Below, piece after piece: positions 1 to 6,945 of a stretch of 8,599 nt of DNA. The stretch spans positions 1 through 8,599 of the forward strand of contig SLBU01000105.1 of the NCBI GenBank assembly GCA_007126175.1, read 5' to 3'. The position numbers were made by a program, and so were the translations under genes. The notes below the pieces were generated by a model that did no database searches, was not told the DNA's origin, and worked only from the letters and a program-made list of their open reading frames with translations. The DNA is from Kiritimatiellia bacterium (lineage in GTDB: Bacteria > Verrucomicrobiota > Kiritimatiellia > UBA8416). How positions within the stretch are numbered: the first letter of the stretch is position 1; each line of letters opens with the position of its first letter.

Positions 1-1404
1 CGCGAAATGTGGGCACACCTCTGGCCCCAAAAAGCCATCGACGAAGTCCCCATCAAGCACGTCACCAACGGCGTTCACCTCCCAACCTGGCTCGCCTCAC
101 AAAATGTAGACCTTTTTGATCGCTATATCGGCCCCGGATGGCGAAAGGATCCCTCCTCCAAGGAAACCGTTGCCGCCGTCGACCAGATCCCCGACGAAGA
201 GCTCTGGCGCGCACATGAACTTGGCCGATCACGCCTCATCCGCGCCGCACGCGCACATGCCGAACAACAATTCCAGGCGAGGAATGCCACGCGAACCGAA
301 ATCGCACAAGCCAAATCCATTCTCGATCACGACGCGCTGACCATTGGCTTTGCCCGCCGCTTTGCCACCTACAAGCGCGGCGCCCTCTTGCTCCAGAATC
401 TGGAACGTTTCGAAGCCTTGCTGACCGACGAGGATCGTCCCGTGCAATTTCTCTTTGCCGGTAAAGCCCACCCCCATGATCATGAAGGCAAAGAGCTGAT
501 TCGTCGCATCGTGCACTTTGGGCGCAACCCCAAGGTGCGTCGCCACATCGTATTCCTGGAAAACTATAACATGGGCTTGGCACGCCGCCTCGTCCAAGGC
601 GTCGATGTCTGGTTGAACACCCCCAGACGCCCCATGGAAGCTAGCGGCACCTCCGGCATGAAAGCCGCGATTAATGGTGCCATCAACGCCAGCATCCTCG
701 ATGGATGGTGGTGCGAGGGCTACGCACCGGATTGTGGCTGGGCGATCGGTGACGGCAATGTCTACGAGGATCCGGCCTTCCAGGACGCCGTTGAATCCCA
801 AGCGCTCTATAACCTCTTGGAAAATGAAATCATCCCGCTCTTTTATGACCGGCCCGAGGGCTACCTCCCTCGCCCGTGGGTACAAATGATGCGCCAATCG
901 ATCAAAATGGCACTGGGACGTTTTTCGAGCCAACGCATGGTCAACGAATACAACCAGCATTACTACCGACCAGCAGCCAACTCCTATCATGAACTGCTCG
1001 CGGATAATGCCAGACTCGCCGAGAAACGCGTCCAACAACATGCACGCTTACGCAAGGAATGGGCGCATGTCGCCGTCAAACGCCCCGTCCATCACAATGG
1101 CGATATGACCAAATTGCACGTCAATGATTCGTTTGCCATCTCCACCGAGGTGTTTCTGGGGGAACTCAACCCCGACGAAATCGATGTTGAACTCTTTTAT
1201 GGTGTCGTAAACTCGGAAAATCATATCGTGGACGGGCAAGTCGAAATCATGACAGGTGGCACCCCTCTCGGGCATGGCTTCTACCGCTATGAACACGTGC
1301 TGACTTGCAACCATACCGGGCGCTATGCATTCACAACCCGCGTAACCCCGGCAGGACATGAATGGAATCATGCCATGCCGGGGTTTACCACATGGGCGGA
1401 ATAG
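1..1404 (+). CDS. glgP: Alpha-glucan (glycogen/maltodextrin) phosphorylase, C-terminal part; 5' end outside window
   Basis: Cytoplasmic enzyme that releases glucose-1-phosphate from the non-reducing ends of alpha-1,4-glucan using phosphate and PLP. The frame is open from base 1 (two codons precede the first ATG), and 467 residues are visible. Relatives in the compact bacterial/archaeal branch run to about 700-850 residues, so the N-terminal part lies upstream. Visible motifs, numbered from base 1: TNGVH at 22-26; RFATYKR at 120-126, whose R120 and K125 match in spacing the phosphate-site Arg/Lys pair of classical phosphorylases; GKAHP at 154-158; and EASGTSGMK ending at K221, the expected PLP-Schiff-base lysine. 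After about residue 365 a beta-rich C-terminal segment follows, as in this branch. It stops 11 bases before glgA, so the two are very probably co-transcribed and handle opposite directions of glycogen turnover. No frameshift or missing active-site residue is seen. Family assignment is firm; natural substrate size is not determinable here. Confidence 0.95.
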   Translation, partial: REMWAHLWPQKAIDEVPIKHVTNGVHLPTWLASQNVDLFDRYIGPGWRKDPSSKETVAAVDQIPDEELWRAHELGRSRLIRAARAHAEQQFQARNATRTEIAQAKSILDHDALTIGFARRFATYKRGALLLQNLERFEALLTDEDRPVQFLFAGKAHPHDHEGKELIRRIVHFGRNPKVRRHIVFLENYNMGLARRLVQGVDVWLNTPRRPMEASGTSGMKAAINGAINASILDGWWCEGYAPDCGWAIGDGNVYEDPAFQDAVESQALYNLLENEIIPLFYDRPEGYLPRPWVQMMRQSIKMALGRFSSQRMVNEYNQHYYRPAANSYHELLADNARLAEKRVQQHARLRKEWAHVAVKRPVHHNGDMTKLHVNDSFAISTEVFLGELNPDEIDVELFYGVVNSENHIVDGQVEIMTGGTPLGHGFYRYEHVLTCNHTGRYAFTTRVTPAGHEWNHAMPGFTTWAE

Positions 1405-1408
1405 GGAG
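1404..1408 (+). promoter_or_regulatory. Ribosome binding site of glgA
   Basis: GGGAG overlaps the last base of the glgP stop codon and lies seven bases before the glgA ATG. It fixes the start and allows translational coupling of glgA to glgP. Confidence 0.75.
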
Positions 1409-1415
1409 ATAAGCC

Positions 1416-2948
1416 ATGTTAACGATACGCAAGCGACGTAAACGCACAAAACCCCGTATTCTGATTGTCACCCCTGAAATTACCTATCTCCCCCAGGGCA
1501 TGGGGAATATGGCTAACCGCATGAATGCCAAAGCAGGTGGTCTCGCAGACGTGTCCTCCTCACTGGTTGCTGCCTTATACGATCTCGGTGCCGACGTTCA
1601 CGTGGCCCTGCCCCACTACCGCCGCATGTTCAACATTGATGCCGCCAACCTCATCAGCGACGAAATCCGCGCCTACATGAGCAAGCTATCCCGCGCGCGC
1701 ATTCACCTTGCCGAAGACCGCTGCTTCTACTACCGCGATGCCGTATACGGCAACGACGAGTGGACGAATATCAACGTCGCATTGGCATTCCAGCGCGAAG
1801 TGATCAACAACATCATTCCATCCGTTGACCCTGATCTCATTCATTGTAATGATTGGATGACAGGACTCATTCCCGCAGTCGCACGCCGCTGGAATATCCC
1901 CGCGCTTTTTACCGTTCACAATATCCACACCTATACATTGACGCTGCAACGCATTGAGGACGCAGGCATCGATGCCGCAAACTTCTGGAAATACCTGTAC
2001 TATCAATCCCCACCACATGATTATGAATCATCACGTGCCTCGAATCCGATCGACCTTCTCGCAAGTGGCATTTTCGGCAGTCACTACATCAACACGGTAA
2101 GCCCCACCTTCCTACGGGAAATTGCCGATGGACAGCACCGTTTTGTGCCCAATAACATACGGCACGAAATCACCCAGAAACGCAGTAACGACTGTGCTGC
2201 CGGAATTCTCAATGCACCCGACCCCTCCAACAATCCGGCCACCGACACTTGCCTAGCCCTACCGTATACCCCAGGCACGCATGTGATCGGAAGAGCTGCC
2301 AACAAGGCCGCATTCCAGGAAAAAACGGGCCTGCAACTGAATCCGGATGCACCGATTCTCTTCTGGCCCTCCCGACTCGACCCGATCCAGAAAGGCTGCC
2401 AACTTTTTGCCGACATTCTGTACAAGGTGATCGACCGCTACTGGGCCGATGGCTTGCAGGTTGCAATCGTCGCCAATGGCGCATACCAGGATGTCTTCCA
2501 CCGCATCGTATGGCAACACGACTTTCACGGACGCGTCGCCGTTTGTGACTTTGCCGAACCGCTATCGCGATTGGGCTACGCTGGTTCTGATTTCATGCTG
2601 ATCCCATCTCTTTTTGAACCATGCGGCTTGCCACAGATGGTCAGTAGTATCTATGGCTCACTGCCCATCGCACGCGATACCGGAGGACTGCACGACACCG
2701 TCACCCACCTCGATGTTGCCCAAAACACAGGTAATGGCTTTATCTTTGAAACCTATGATAGTAACGGTCTGCTCTGGGCCATTGATCAAGCGATGGCCTT
2801 CTATCGCCTGCCGACTACCGTCAAACAGACCCAAATCGCCCGTATCATGGAAGAAAGCATCAATCGTTTCAGCCATGCGGTAACCGCGAAACAGTACTTC
2901 AACATCTACGAGAAAATGCTCGCCCGGCCGCTTGTACAAGACTTTTAA
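1416..2948 (+). CDS. glgA: Glycogen/starch synthase, GT5 family
   Basis: Transfers glucose from a nucleotide-glucose donor (normally ADP-glucose) to the non-reducing end of alpha-1,4-glucan. The 510 residues fit a GT-B fold enzyme of the bacterial GlgA family (usually about 470-530). Seen: KAGGL at 39-43 (the KTGGL donor/acceptor loop), HCNDW at 143-147, PSRLDPIQKG at 318-327 with R320 and K326, and FEPCG at 400-404 with catalytic-site E401. The ATG is supported by GGGAG at 1404-1408, seven bases upstream. The N-terminus begins with a very basic stretch (residues 5-12) before the first beta strand. Differences from the E. coli type: the usual GLEFN region after the HN motif is replaced by a longer segment around residues 192-215 containing YYQSPP, and the GILNGID motif reads GILNAPD. 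These look like features of a divergent GlgA subfamily rather than decay. It follows glgP directly and converges on the DUF1015 gene with 8 bases between stop codons. Confidence 0.95.
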   Translation: MLTIRKRRKRTKPRILIVTPEITYLPQGMGNMANRMNAKAGGLADVSSSLVAALYDLGADVHVALPHYRRMFNIDAANLISDEIRAYMSKLSRARIHLAEDRCFYYRDAVYGNDEWTNINVALAFQREVINNIIPSVDPDLIHCNDWMTGLIPAVARRWNIPALFTVHNIHTYTLTLQRIEDAGIDAANFWKYLYYQSPPHDYESSRASNPIDLLASGIFGSHYINTVSPTFLREIADGQHRFVPNNIRHEITQKRSNDCAAGILNAPDPSNNPATDTCLALPYTPGTHVIGRAANKAAFQEKTGLQLNPDAPILFWPSRLDPIQKGCQLFADILYKVIDRYWADGLQVAIVANGAYQDVFHRIVWQHDFHGRVAVCDFAEPLSRLGYAGSDFMLIPSLFEPCGLPQMVSSIYGSLPIARDTGGLHDTVTHLDVAQNTGNGFIFETYDSNGLLWAIDQAMAFYRLPTTVKQTQIARIMEESINRFSHAVTAKQYFNIYEKMLARPLVQDF

Positions 2949-2956
2949 CCCTACCC

Positions 2957-4180
2957 TCAAGGGGCAAAGGGGTGCACAAGCAAGCCGGAACGAAGTTTAG
3001 GCTCAAACCAAGTACTTTTGGGGGGCATTTCCCGTCCCGCCTCCGCAATCGCCATCACGTCTTCCACGGCCACCGGGCACATGGAGAAAGCCACAGTCGC
3101 CCGGCCGCTATCCACTTCCCGCTCCAGTGCGACCGTTCCCCGAATCCCGCCGATAAAGGCTATGCGAGCGGATGTACGCGGGTCCGCAATCCCGAGTATG
3201 GGTGCCAGCACGCGATCCTGCAACACACTCACATCAAGCGACGTAACCGGATCACCACCCTGCGGCACCGTCCAGGAAAGCGTATACCACTGTCCATCGA
3301 GATACATACCAGCCGACCCACGCGCCAGAGGCTCCACGGCATGGGCCGTCGGAACCACTGTTAGAACGGTTTGCAGCTTTGCCAGAAAGGCCTCCTTATC
3401 CAACCCGTGCAGGTCCGAGACCACACGATGATACCCCAGAACCTTTAACTGCGTAGCGGGAAACAGTACACTTAAAAAATGACGCGCCTCATCGGCAACG
3501 GGTCCTGGTTGCGCCTCTTGTAGCTCGGCCGCTGCGCGCACCGCGGCCGCCGCACGATGATGCCCATCCGCAATGTAAAACCGCGACACCCCCCGAAATG
3601 CTTCCACGAATGGTCCAACATCCACGATTTTCCAGATCGTGTGGATCACCTCATCCGGCGCTTTCACACGATACAAAGGTTGGCTCTCCTCCACGCGATC
3701 CACCAGTTGATCGATGGTGGCATCGTCCTGATATGTGAGAAACACGGGCCCGGTATTAGCGGCCACTGCCCGTACATGGCGCGTGCGGTCATCCTCCTTA
3801 TCCTGGCGCGTCTTCTCATGCCGCAAAATCAACCCATCATTATAATCCGCCGCATTGCAACACGCCACGATGCCCCGTTGCAGATGCGCCCCCATCTGCA
3901 GGCGGTACAGGTACATGGCCGGGTGATGATCAACAATGAGATCCCCATCCGCCAGCAAACGCTCAATCGCTGCACGCGCTTCTGCATATACGCGCGGATC
4001 ATGCGGCGCAACCGAATCAGGCAAATTGATCTCCGGACGCACCACATGCAGAAAACTTTGCGGGTTTCCATCCGCAAGCGCCTTGGCCTCGGCACGGTCA
4101 ACCGTATCATACGGCACAGAAGCAATCGCATGCGCCACCTCTGGCAGAGGCCGCCATGCACAAAAACCATGAATCTCCAT
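2957..4180 (-). CDS. DUF1015 family protein, molecular function unknown
   Basis: A 407-residue soluble protein with no signal peptide or membrane segment. It is recognised as DUF1015 from several spaced motifs: VPYDTV at 22-27, HVVRPEI at 45-51, a charged block RHEKTRQDKEDDR at 120-132, NTGPVFL at 142-148, YIADGHHRAAAA at 202-213 and YHRVV at 250-254. The length is typical and no motif is missing. The conserved His, Asp, Glu and Arg residues suggest an enzyme, but no reaction is established to my knowledge. A link of the family to serine metabolism has been suggested from gene neighbourhoods elsewhere; no serine gene is in this window. The ATG is well supported by an AGGAG-type site at 4188-4197, inside the final codons of the upstream PAS gene. 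Only 2 bases separate the PAS stop from this start, so the two should be translationally coupled and may act together. Family call firm, function open. Confidence 0.88.
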   Translation of the reverse strand: MEIHGFCAWRPLPEVAHAIASVPYDTVDRAEAKALADGNPQSFLHVVRPEINLPDSVAPHDPRVYAEARAAIERLLADGDLIVDHHPAMYLYRLQMGAHLQRGIVACCNAADYNDGLILRHEKTRQDKEDDRTRHVRAVAANTGPVFLTYQDDATIDQLVDRVEESQPLYRVKAPDEVIHTIWKIVDVGPFVEAFRGVSRFYIADGHHRAAAAVRAAAELQEAQPGPVADEARHFLSVLFPATQLKVLGYHRVVSDLHGLDKEAFLAKLQTVLTVVPTAHAVEPLARGSAGMYLDGQWYTLSWTVPQGGDPVTSLDVSVLQDRVLAPILGIADPRTSARIAFIGGIRGTVALEREVDSGRATVAFSMCPVAVEDVMAIAEAGREMPPKSTWFEPKLRSGLLVHPFAP

Positions 4181-4182
4181 CT

Positions 4183-5193
4183 TTACACCCTCTCCTCTAA
4201 ACGCGACTCCACTTGCGATAGCTCTTTCTCCAACAAACCAATCTGAGATTGTAACTGGTCCTGCATAGTCAGCAAATCTTCCGTTCGAGCCGCACCACGC
4301 GATTCCAGCTCATCCAAATATTGCAGGCTTCCCATTTCCATCCGCTGATGGCTCGTGAAGTCTGCCAGGGAAAAGACGATCCCGCGCGGCGAACCATCCT
4401 CCGCAAAAATACAGGAGGCCGCAACCTGCAGATACAGATCGCGTTCATCCGGCCTCTCGACCGAAAATTCACTCACCCAGGTCTGGTCACTCGCCAGCGC
4501 ACTCTCAATCAATGTCTGTACATGCGCCGGACTCGACAATACATCCCGAATATCTTTCCCCGGAAGCGTTTCTTCTGCCGCCCCGACGAGCGTGGCAAAT
4601 GCCGGATTCACATAATCCAGAATTCCTACCGTCGTGCAAATGGCGATACCACTGGCACAAATTTGAATGGCCGCATGTTCCAAGCGTAATTGCTCCTCCG
4701 TCTGGTATCGCAGCGTCACATCACGAATAAAGAAACACAACCGCACATGATCCATGCTCAGGCGATTCACCGCAATCTCGGCAGGGAACAAGCTGCCATC
4801 TTGCCGTTTGCAGAAAGCCTGCAACAACGCGAACCGTTCCGTCAGCAACGTCTCGGATATTGCCCGCATCACCTGCTCATCGGCACCATCAATCACATCC
4901 GTCATGCTCAGACCACCACACAACGCTTCGCGATCATACCCTAAAAATTCAATTGCACGACCGTTTACCTCAATAATCTTGCCAGCGGGAGATGCGATGA
5001 TCGCGGCATCGTACACGCTCTCGAGCAACTCTTCATACCGCGAACGAGCGTGTTCACTCGCCTTGGCGCTCTGGCGCTGCCGTGTACTGAAATTTGCATG
5101 CTTTAGCAGCTCGTTGCGCGCCGCGACCGAGCCCCCTGCATCGGGAGACGCCATCAGGTCAATCCGTACCGTTTTTGAAAATTGCTCACTCAC
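4183..5193 (-). CDS. Double PAS-domain protein with C-terminal coiled coil, no output domain
   Basis: Probable cytoplasmic sensor or scaffold of 336 residues from a GTG start. Residues 1-50 are polar linker. A first PAS domain spans about 53-164 (DAAIIASPAGKIIEVNGRA, then LGYDREAL, KRQDGSLFPAEI and FFIRDVT). A second spans about 172-284 (GILDYVNPAF, LPGKDI, FAEDGSPRGIVFSLADFT). Residues 285-336 are rich in Glu, Gln and Leu with heptad-like spacing, probably a dimerising coiled coil. No histidine kinase, GGDEF, EAL, HTH or methyl-accepting domain follows. The same frame extends to a TTG at 5253, but those 20 codons overlap a consensus promoter. The GTG at 5193 has AGAGGGG at 5201-5207, seven bases upstream, so I prefer it. 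The gene leads a two-gene unit with DUF1015. No cofactor can be read from the sequence: the typical LOV flavin-Cys motif is absent, and haem cannot be judged. Confidence 0.87.
   Translation of the reverse strand: MSEQFSKTVRIDLMASPDAGGSVAARNELLKHANFSTRQRQSAKASEHARSRYEELLESVYDAAIIASPAGKIIEVNGRAIEFLGYDREALCGGLSMTDVIDGADEQVMRAISETLLTERFALLQAFCKRQDGSLFPAEIAVNRLSMDHVRLCFFIRDVTLRYQTEEQLRLEHAAIQICASGIAICTTVGILDYVNPAFATLVGAAEETLPGKDIRDVLSSPAHVQTLIESALASDQTWVSEFSVERPDERDLYLQVAASCIFAEDGSPRGIVFSLADFTSHQRMEMGSLQYLDELESRGAARTEDLLTMQDQLQSQIGLLEKELSQVESRLEERV
4188..4197 (-). promoter_or_regulatory. Ribosome binding site of the DUF1015 gene
   Basis: On the minus strand this reads GAGGAGAGGG, a strong purine-rich Shine-Dalgarno sequence seven bases from the ATG at 4180. 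It also encodes the last residues of the PAS protein, so ribosomes finishing that gene are placed to start the next. Confidence 0.75.
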
Positions 5194-5196
5194 ACG

Positions 5197-5207
5197 CCCC
5201 CCCCTCT
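5197..5207 (-). promoter_or_regulatory. Ribosome binding site of the PAS gene, containing an eight-G run
   Basis: On the minus strand this reads AGAGGGGGGGG followed by CGT and the GTG start at 5193. It is what decides the GTG over the upstream TTG. The G8 run forms part of the site and of the spacer, so any slippage there would change the spacing. Confidence 0.65.
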
Positions 5208-5223
5208 GTATGTAGTCTGTGGC

Positions 5224-5253
5224 ATTATACGTTCGTGATTTATGCTTTGTCAA
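5224..5253 (-). promoter_or_regulatory. Sigma-70 promoter of the PAS-DUF1015 unit
   Basis: On the minus strand TTGACA (5253-5248) is followed by an 18-base spacer and TATAAT (5229-5224). Both hexamers match the consensus at all six positions, and the spacer is one base over the optimum. Transcription should begin near 5217, giving a leader of roughly 20-25 bases with the Shine-Dalgarno sequence before the GTG at 5193. The expected activity is strong and constitutive unless a repressor binds. No extra inverted repeat is evident over it. Confidence 0.82.
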
Positions 5254-5274
5254 TCGCTTCTCACCCGTTATTGT
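5247..5274 (+). promoter_or_regulatory. Putative divergent promoter of the exporter operon
   Basis: TTGTCA (5247-5252, five of six to consensus), a 16-base spacer and TATTGT (5269-5274, four of six). The -35 lies on the same base pairs as the opposite-strand -35. Predicted initiation about seven bases after the -10 falls at 5281, the A of an ATG. This is weak by sequence alone, and another promoter could lie elsewhere in 5194-5270. Confidence 0.4.
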
Positions 5275-5280
5275 ATGGAC

Positions 5281-6177
5281 ATGACCAATTCCCGTGTCAG
5301 CATACGTGTCGCAATCGTGATCACCTGGGCAATTGTAGCAGGGCTTTACCTCCGCTACGAGGCCTACCCCGTATGGTTTACCCGAACTGTTTCAGGCTAT
5401 CGGGGCGTGCTACCCGATGATCTACTCACCCGCGAGTCCTGGACCCGAGTCTTGATTGATACCCAACCCGCCGGCTTTGTTCACACGATCTTCACAATGG
5501 ATGATGACAACCCGGAACCCATTCTCGAGATCACCACACGCATGCAGATACGCGTACGCATCCTGCAATCCATACAAACCATACAGGTGTTCTCTGAAGT
5601 TCAACTCGACCAGGATTACCAACCCCAGCGCTTTACCCTGTCTGCAAGTGCGGGTGACTTTCGGCTGCGCGTCAATGGGGATCACATCGGTGATCGACGC
5701 TTCCACATAACAACCGTATCCGGAGAAAGCACCTCCACCCGCACGATCACCTTACCACCTGATACCGTTCTCTACAGCCCCCTATACGATATGGCGATCC
5801 AGCAATTGCGACCAGGGCGATCACTCGCCATTCGCACCCTTGACCCCCTCACGCTCCAAACAACCACGATCCTGATCACTGCCGGCCCACGCGAAACCAT
5901 TATGGTGGCAGGAAACCCGGTACGGGCAATGCCGATCCAGTCTGCCTGGCAAGGACTCGAATTCCGCGGCTGGGTCGATGCGAACGGCATGATGCTACGC
6001 CAGGAAACCCCATTCGGCTGGGTCATGGAGACAACCACACCCGAAATGGCACTGCAAGCCGCCTCCGATACCCGCCCCGCCCCGCAGCTCATGCGGGGCA
6101 TGGCTGGCATTTCACTACTGCATCGCCTTATCGGCGCAACCGGGACACCCCATGAATCGTTGGACACAAATCAGTAA
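5281..6177 (+). CDS. Membrane-anchored extracytoplasmic protein of unknown function, linked to ABC exporter
   Basis: About 298 residues from the ATG at 5281. A single hydrophobic segment at 8-24, preceded by arginines, looks like an uncleaved signal anchor. The remainder should then sit outside the cytoplasmic membrane. The soluble part (about 50-260) is rich in alternating Thr, Ile, Val and Arg, consistent with beta strands. It has a hallmark-like segment at 227-247 (EFRGWVDANG, then FGW). It resembles the beta-rich regions that precede transglutaminase-like domains in envelope proteins, but no Cys-His-Asp transglutaminase core is present, so I assign no enzyme activity. Start choice is uncertain: ATGs at 5242, 5275 and 5281 all lack a good Shine-Dalgarno sequence. 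The 5242 form would include the promoter. I prefer 5281 because the predicted transcript begins there. The gene ends 21 bases before the ABC ATPase and is probably an accessory subunit or client of that exporter. Confidence 0.75.
   Translation: MTNSRVSIRVAIVITWAIVAGLYLRYEAYPVWFTRTVSGYRGVLPDDLLTRESWTRVLIDTQPAGFVHTIFTMDDDNPEPILEITTRMQIRVRILQSIQTIQVFSEVQLDQDYQPQRFTLSASAGDFRLRVNGDHIGDRRFHITTVSGESTSTRTITLPPDTVLYSPLYDMAIQQLRPGRSLAIRTLDPLTLQTTTILITAGPRETIMVAGNPVRAMPIQSAWQGLEFRGWVDANGMMLRQETPFGWVMETTTPEMALQAASDTRPAPQLMRGMAGISLLHRLIGATGTPHESLDTNQ
6079..6099 (+). other. GC-rich hairpin inside the 3' end of the membrane-anchored protein gene
   Basis: GCCCCGCA pairs perfectly with TGCGGGGC around a five-base loop (GCTCA), an eight-pair stem. 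No T-run follows, so it is not an intrinsic terminator. It lies within coding sequence about 100 bases before the ATPase start and may be no more than codon constraint. Confidence 0.45.
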
Positions 6178-6198
6178 CCAAGAACCACAGGTGCGCGC

Positions 6199-6945
6199 AT
6201 GATCCAGATCCGAGAACTTTCCAAAACCTATGGTGGCTTCCAGGCATTGGATGCCTTGACCCTCGATATTCCCGACGGCCAACTGTTTTGTTTTCTCGGC
6301 CCCAATGGCGCCGGCAAAACTACCACCATTAAAATTCTCACTGGGCTCGTGCACCAGGACAGTGGTTCGGCCTGCATCAACCATTTGGATATCCGCCAAC
6401 AATCGCACGAGGTCAAGAAAATCATTGGCTATATCCCCGACACCCCGTTTCTCTATGAACGCCTGACCACATCCGAATTCTTTCTCTTTTACGGCGAATT
6501 ATTCGACATCCCCACACCCCGTATTGCGACCGAACGGGACCGACTCTTTGACGTTTTCGGTTTGCAGGACCACCGCAGCAGCTTGGTGCGCAACCTCTCT
6601 CACGGACTGCGCCAGCGCCTGATCTATGCCACCACATTCCTGCACAATCCCCCTGTCCTCCTGATCGACGAACCCTTTGTTGGCCTCGACCCCTACACGA
6701 TCAAACTGATCAAATCGATGTTACGCGAGCATACCAACAAAGGGGGCACCATCTTGCTAACCACGCACATCCTCGCCATCGCAGAAGATATTGCCGACCG
6801 CATTGGCATCATCCATCAAGGCAAGCTGATTGCGTATGGTGCACTGCCCGAACTCCAGGACGAACATCAAGGGGCCAACCTCGAAGACATTTTCCTGGCC
6901 CTCACACACACCGATACGCAGAGAAAACCCCATGTCAATGCATAG
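6199..6945 (+). CDS. ABC transporter ATP-binding protein (ABC-2 / exporter type)
   Basis: A 248-residue nucleotide-binding subunit that should power the permease encoded next. Seen in order: A-loop Tyr near residue 11, Walker A GPNGAGKTT at 34-42, signature LSHGLRQR at 133-140, Walker B VLLIDEP at 153-159 with catalytic E158, D-loop GLD at 162-164, and switch His in TTH at 188-190. Two deviations from the textbook form: the second signature Gly is His (LSHG), and the Q-loop position reads GYIPD with Asp81 where Gln is usual. From memory both occur in relatives paired with this permease type, so the protein is probably active. The C-terminus (about 215-248) has the short tail with NLEDIFLAL found in export ATPases. 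The start ATG has AGG at 6189-6191, seven bases upstream. The 3' end overlaps the permease start by 14 bases. Substrate unknown. Confidence 0.96.
   Translation: MIQIRELSKTYGGFQALDALTLDIPDGQLFCFLGPNGAGKTTTIKILTGLVHQDSGSACINHLDIRQQSHEVKKIIGYIPDTPFLYERLTTSEFFLFYGELFDIPTPRIATERDRLFDVFGLQDHRSSLVRNLSHGLRQRLIYATTFLHNPPVLLIDEPFVGLDPYTIKLIKSMLREHTNKGGTILLTTHILAIAEDIADRIGIIHQGKLIAYGALPELQDEHQGANLEDIFLALTHTDTQRKPHVNA

Noticed and set aside
229..1041. 270-codon open frame antisense to glgP
   Set aside because: It lies wholly opposite a phosphorylase frame with intact catalytic motifs. The translation shows no recognisable family, and it has no plausible ribosome site or promoter. Its length follows from codon bias of the sense gene.
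2931..2947. CTTGTACAAG palindrome followed by ACTTTT as an intrinsic terminator of glgA
   Set aside because: Allowing for a loop, only three or four pairs could form, the T-run is short, and the element is inside the glgA coding sequence.
2949..2970. CCCTCAAGGGG as a bidirectional terminator between the convergent genes
   Set aside because: Only a three-pair stem with a four-base loop and no T-run on either strand.
3557..4246. 229-codon plus-strand frame opposite the DUF1015 gene
   Set aside because: The translation is rich in Arg, His and Ile with no fold-like pattern, and it crosses the PAS/DUF1015 junction. The sense strand carries clear DUF1015 motifs.
5242..5280. ATG at 5242 as start of the membrane-anchored protein
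   Set aside because: It would make the promoter region coding and has no ribosome site. The extra residues precede an already adequate signal-anchor N-terminus. Not fully excluded.
6830..6931. N-terminal extension of the permease frame
   Set aside because: These 34 codons lie inside the ATPase gene in another frame, are polar and unlike permease N-termini, and the ATG at 6932 has a suitable upstream AGAGA.
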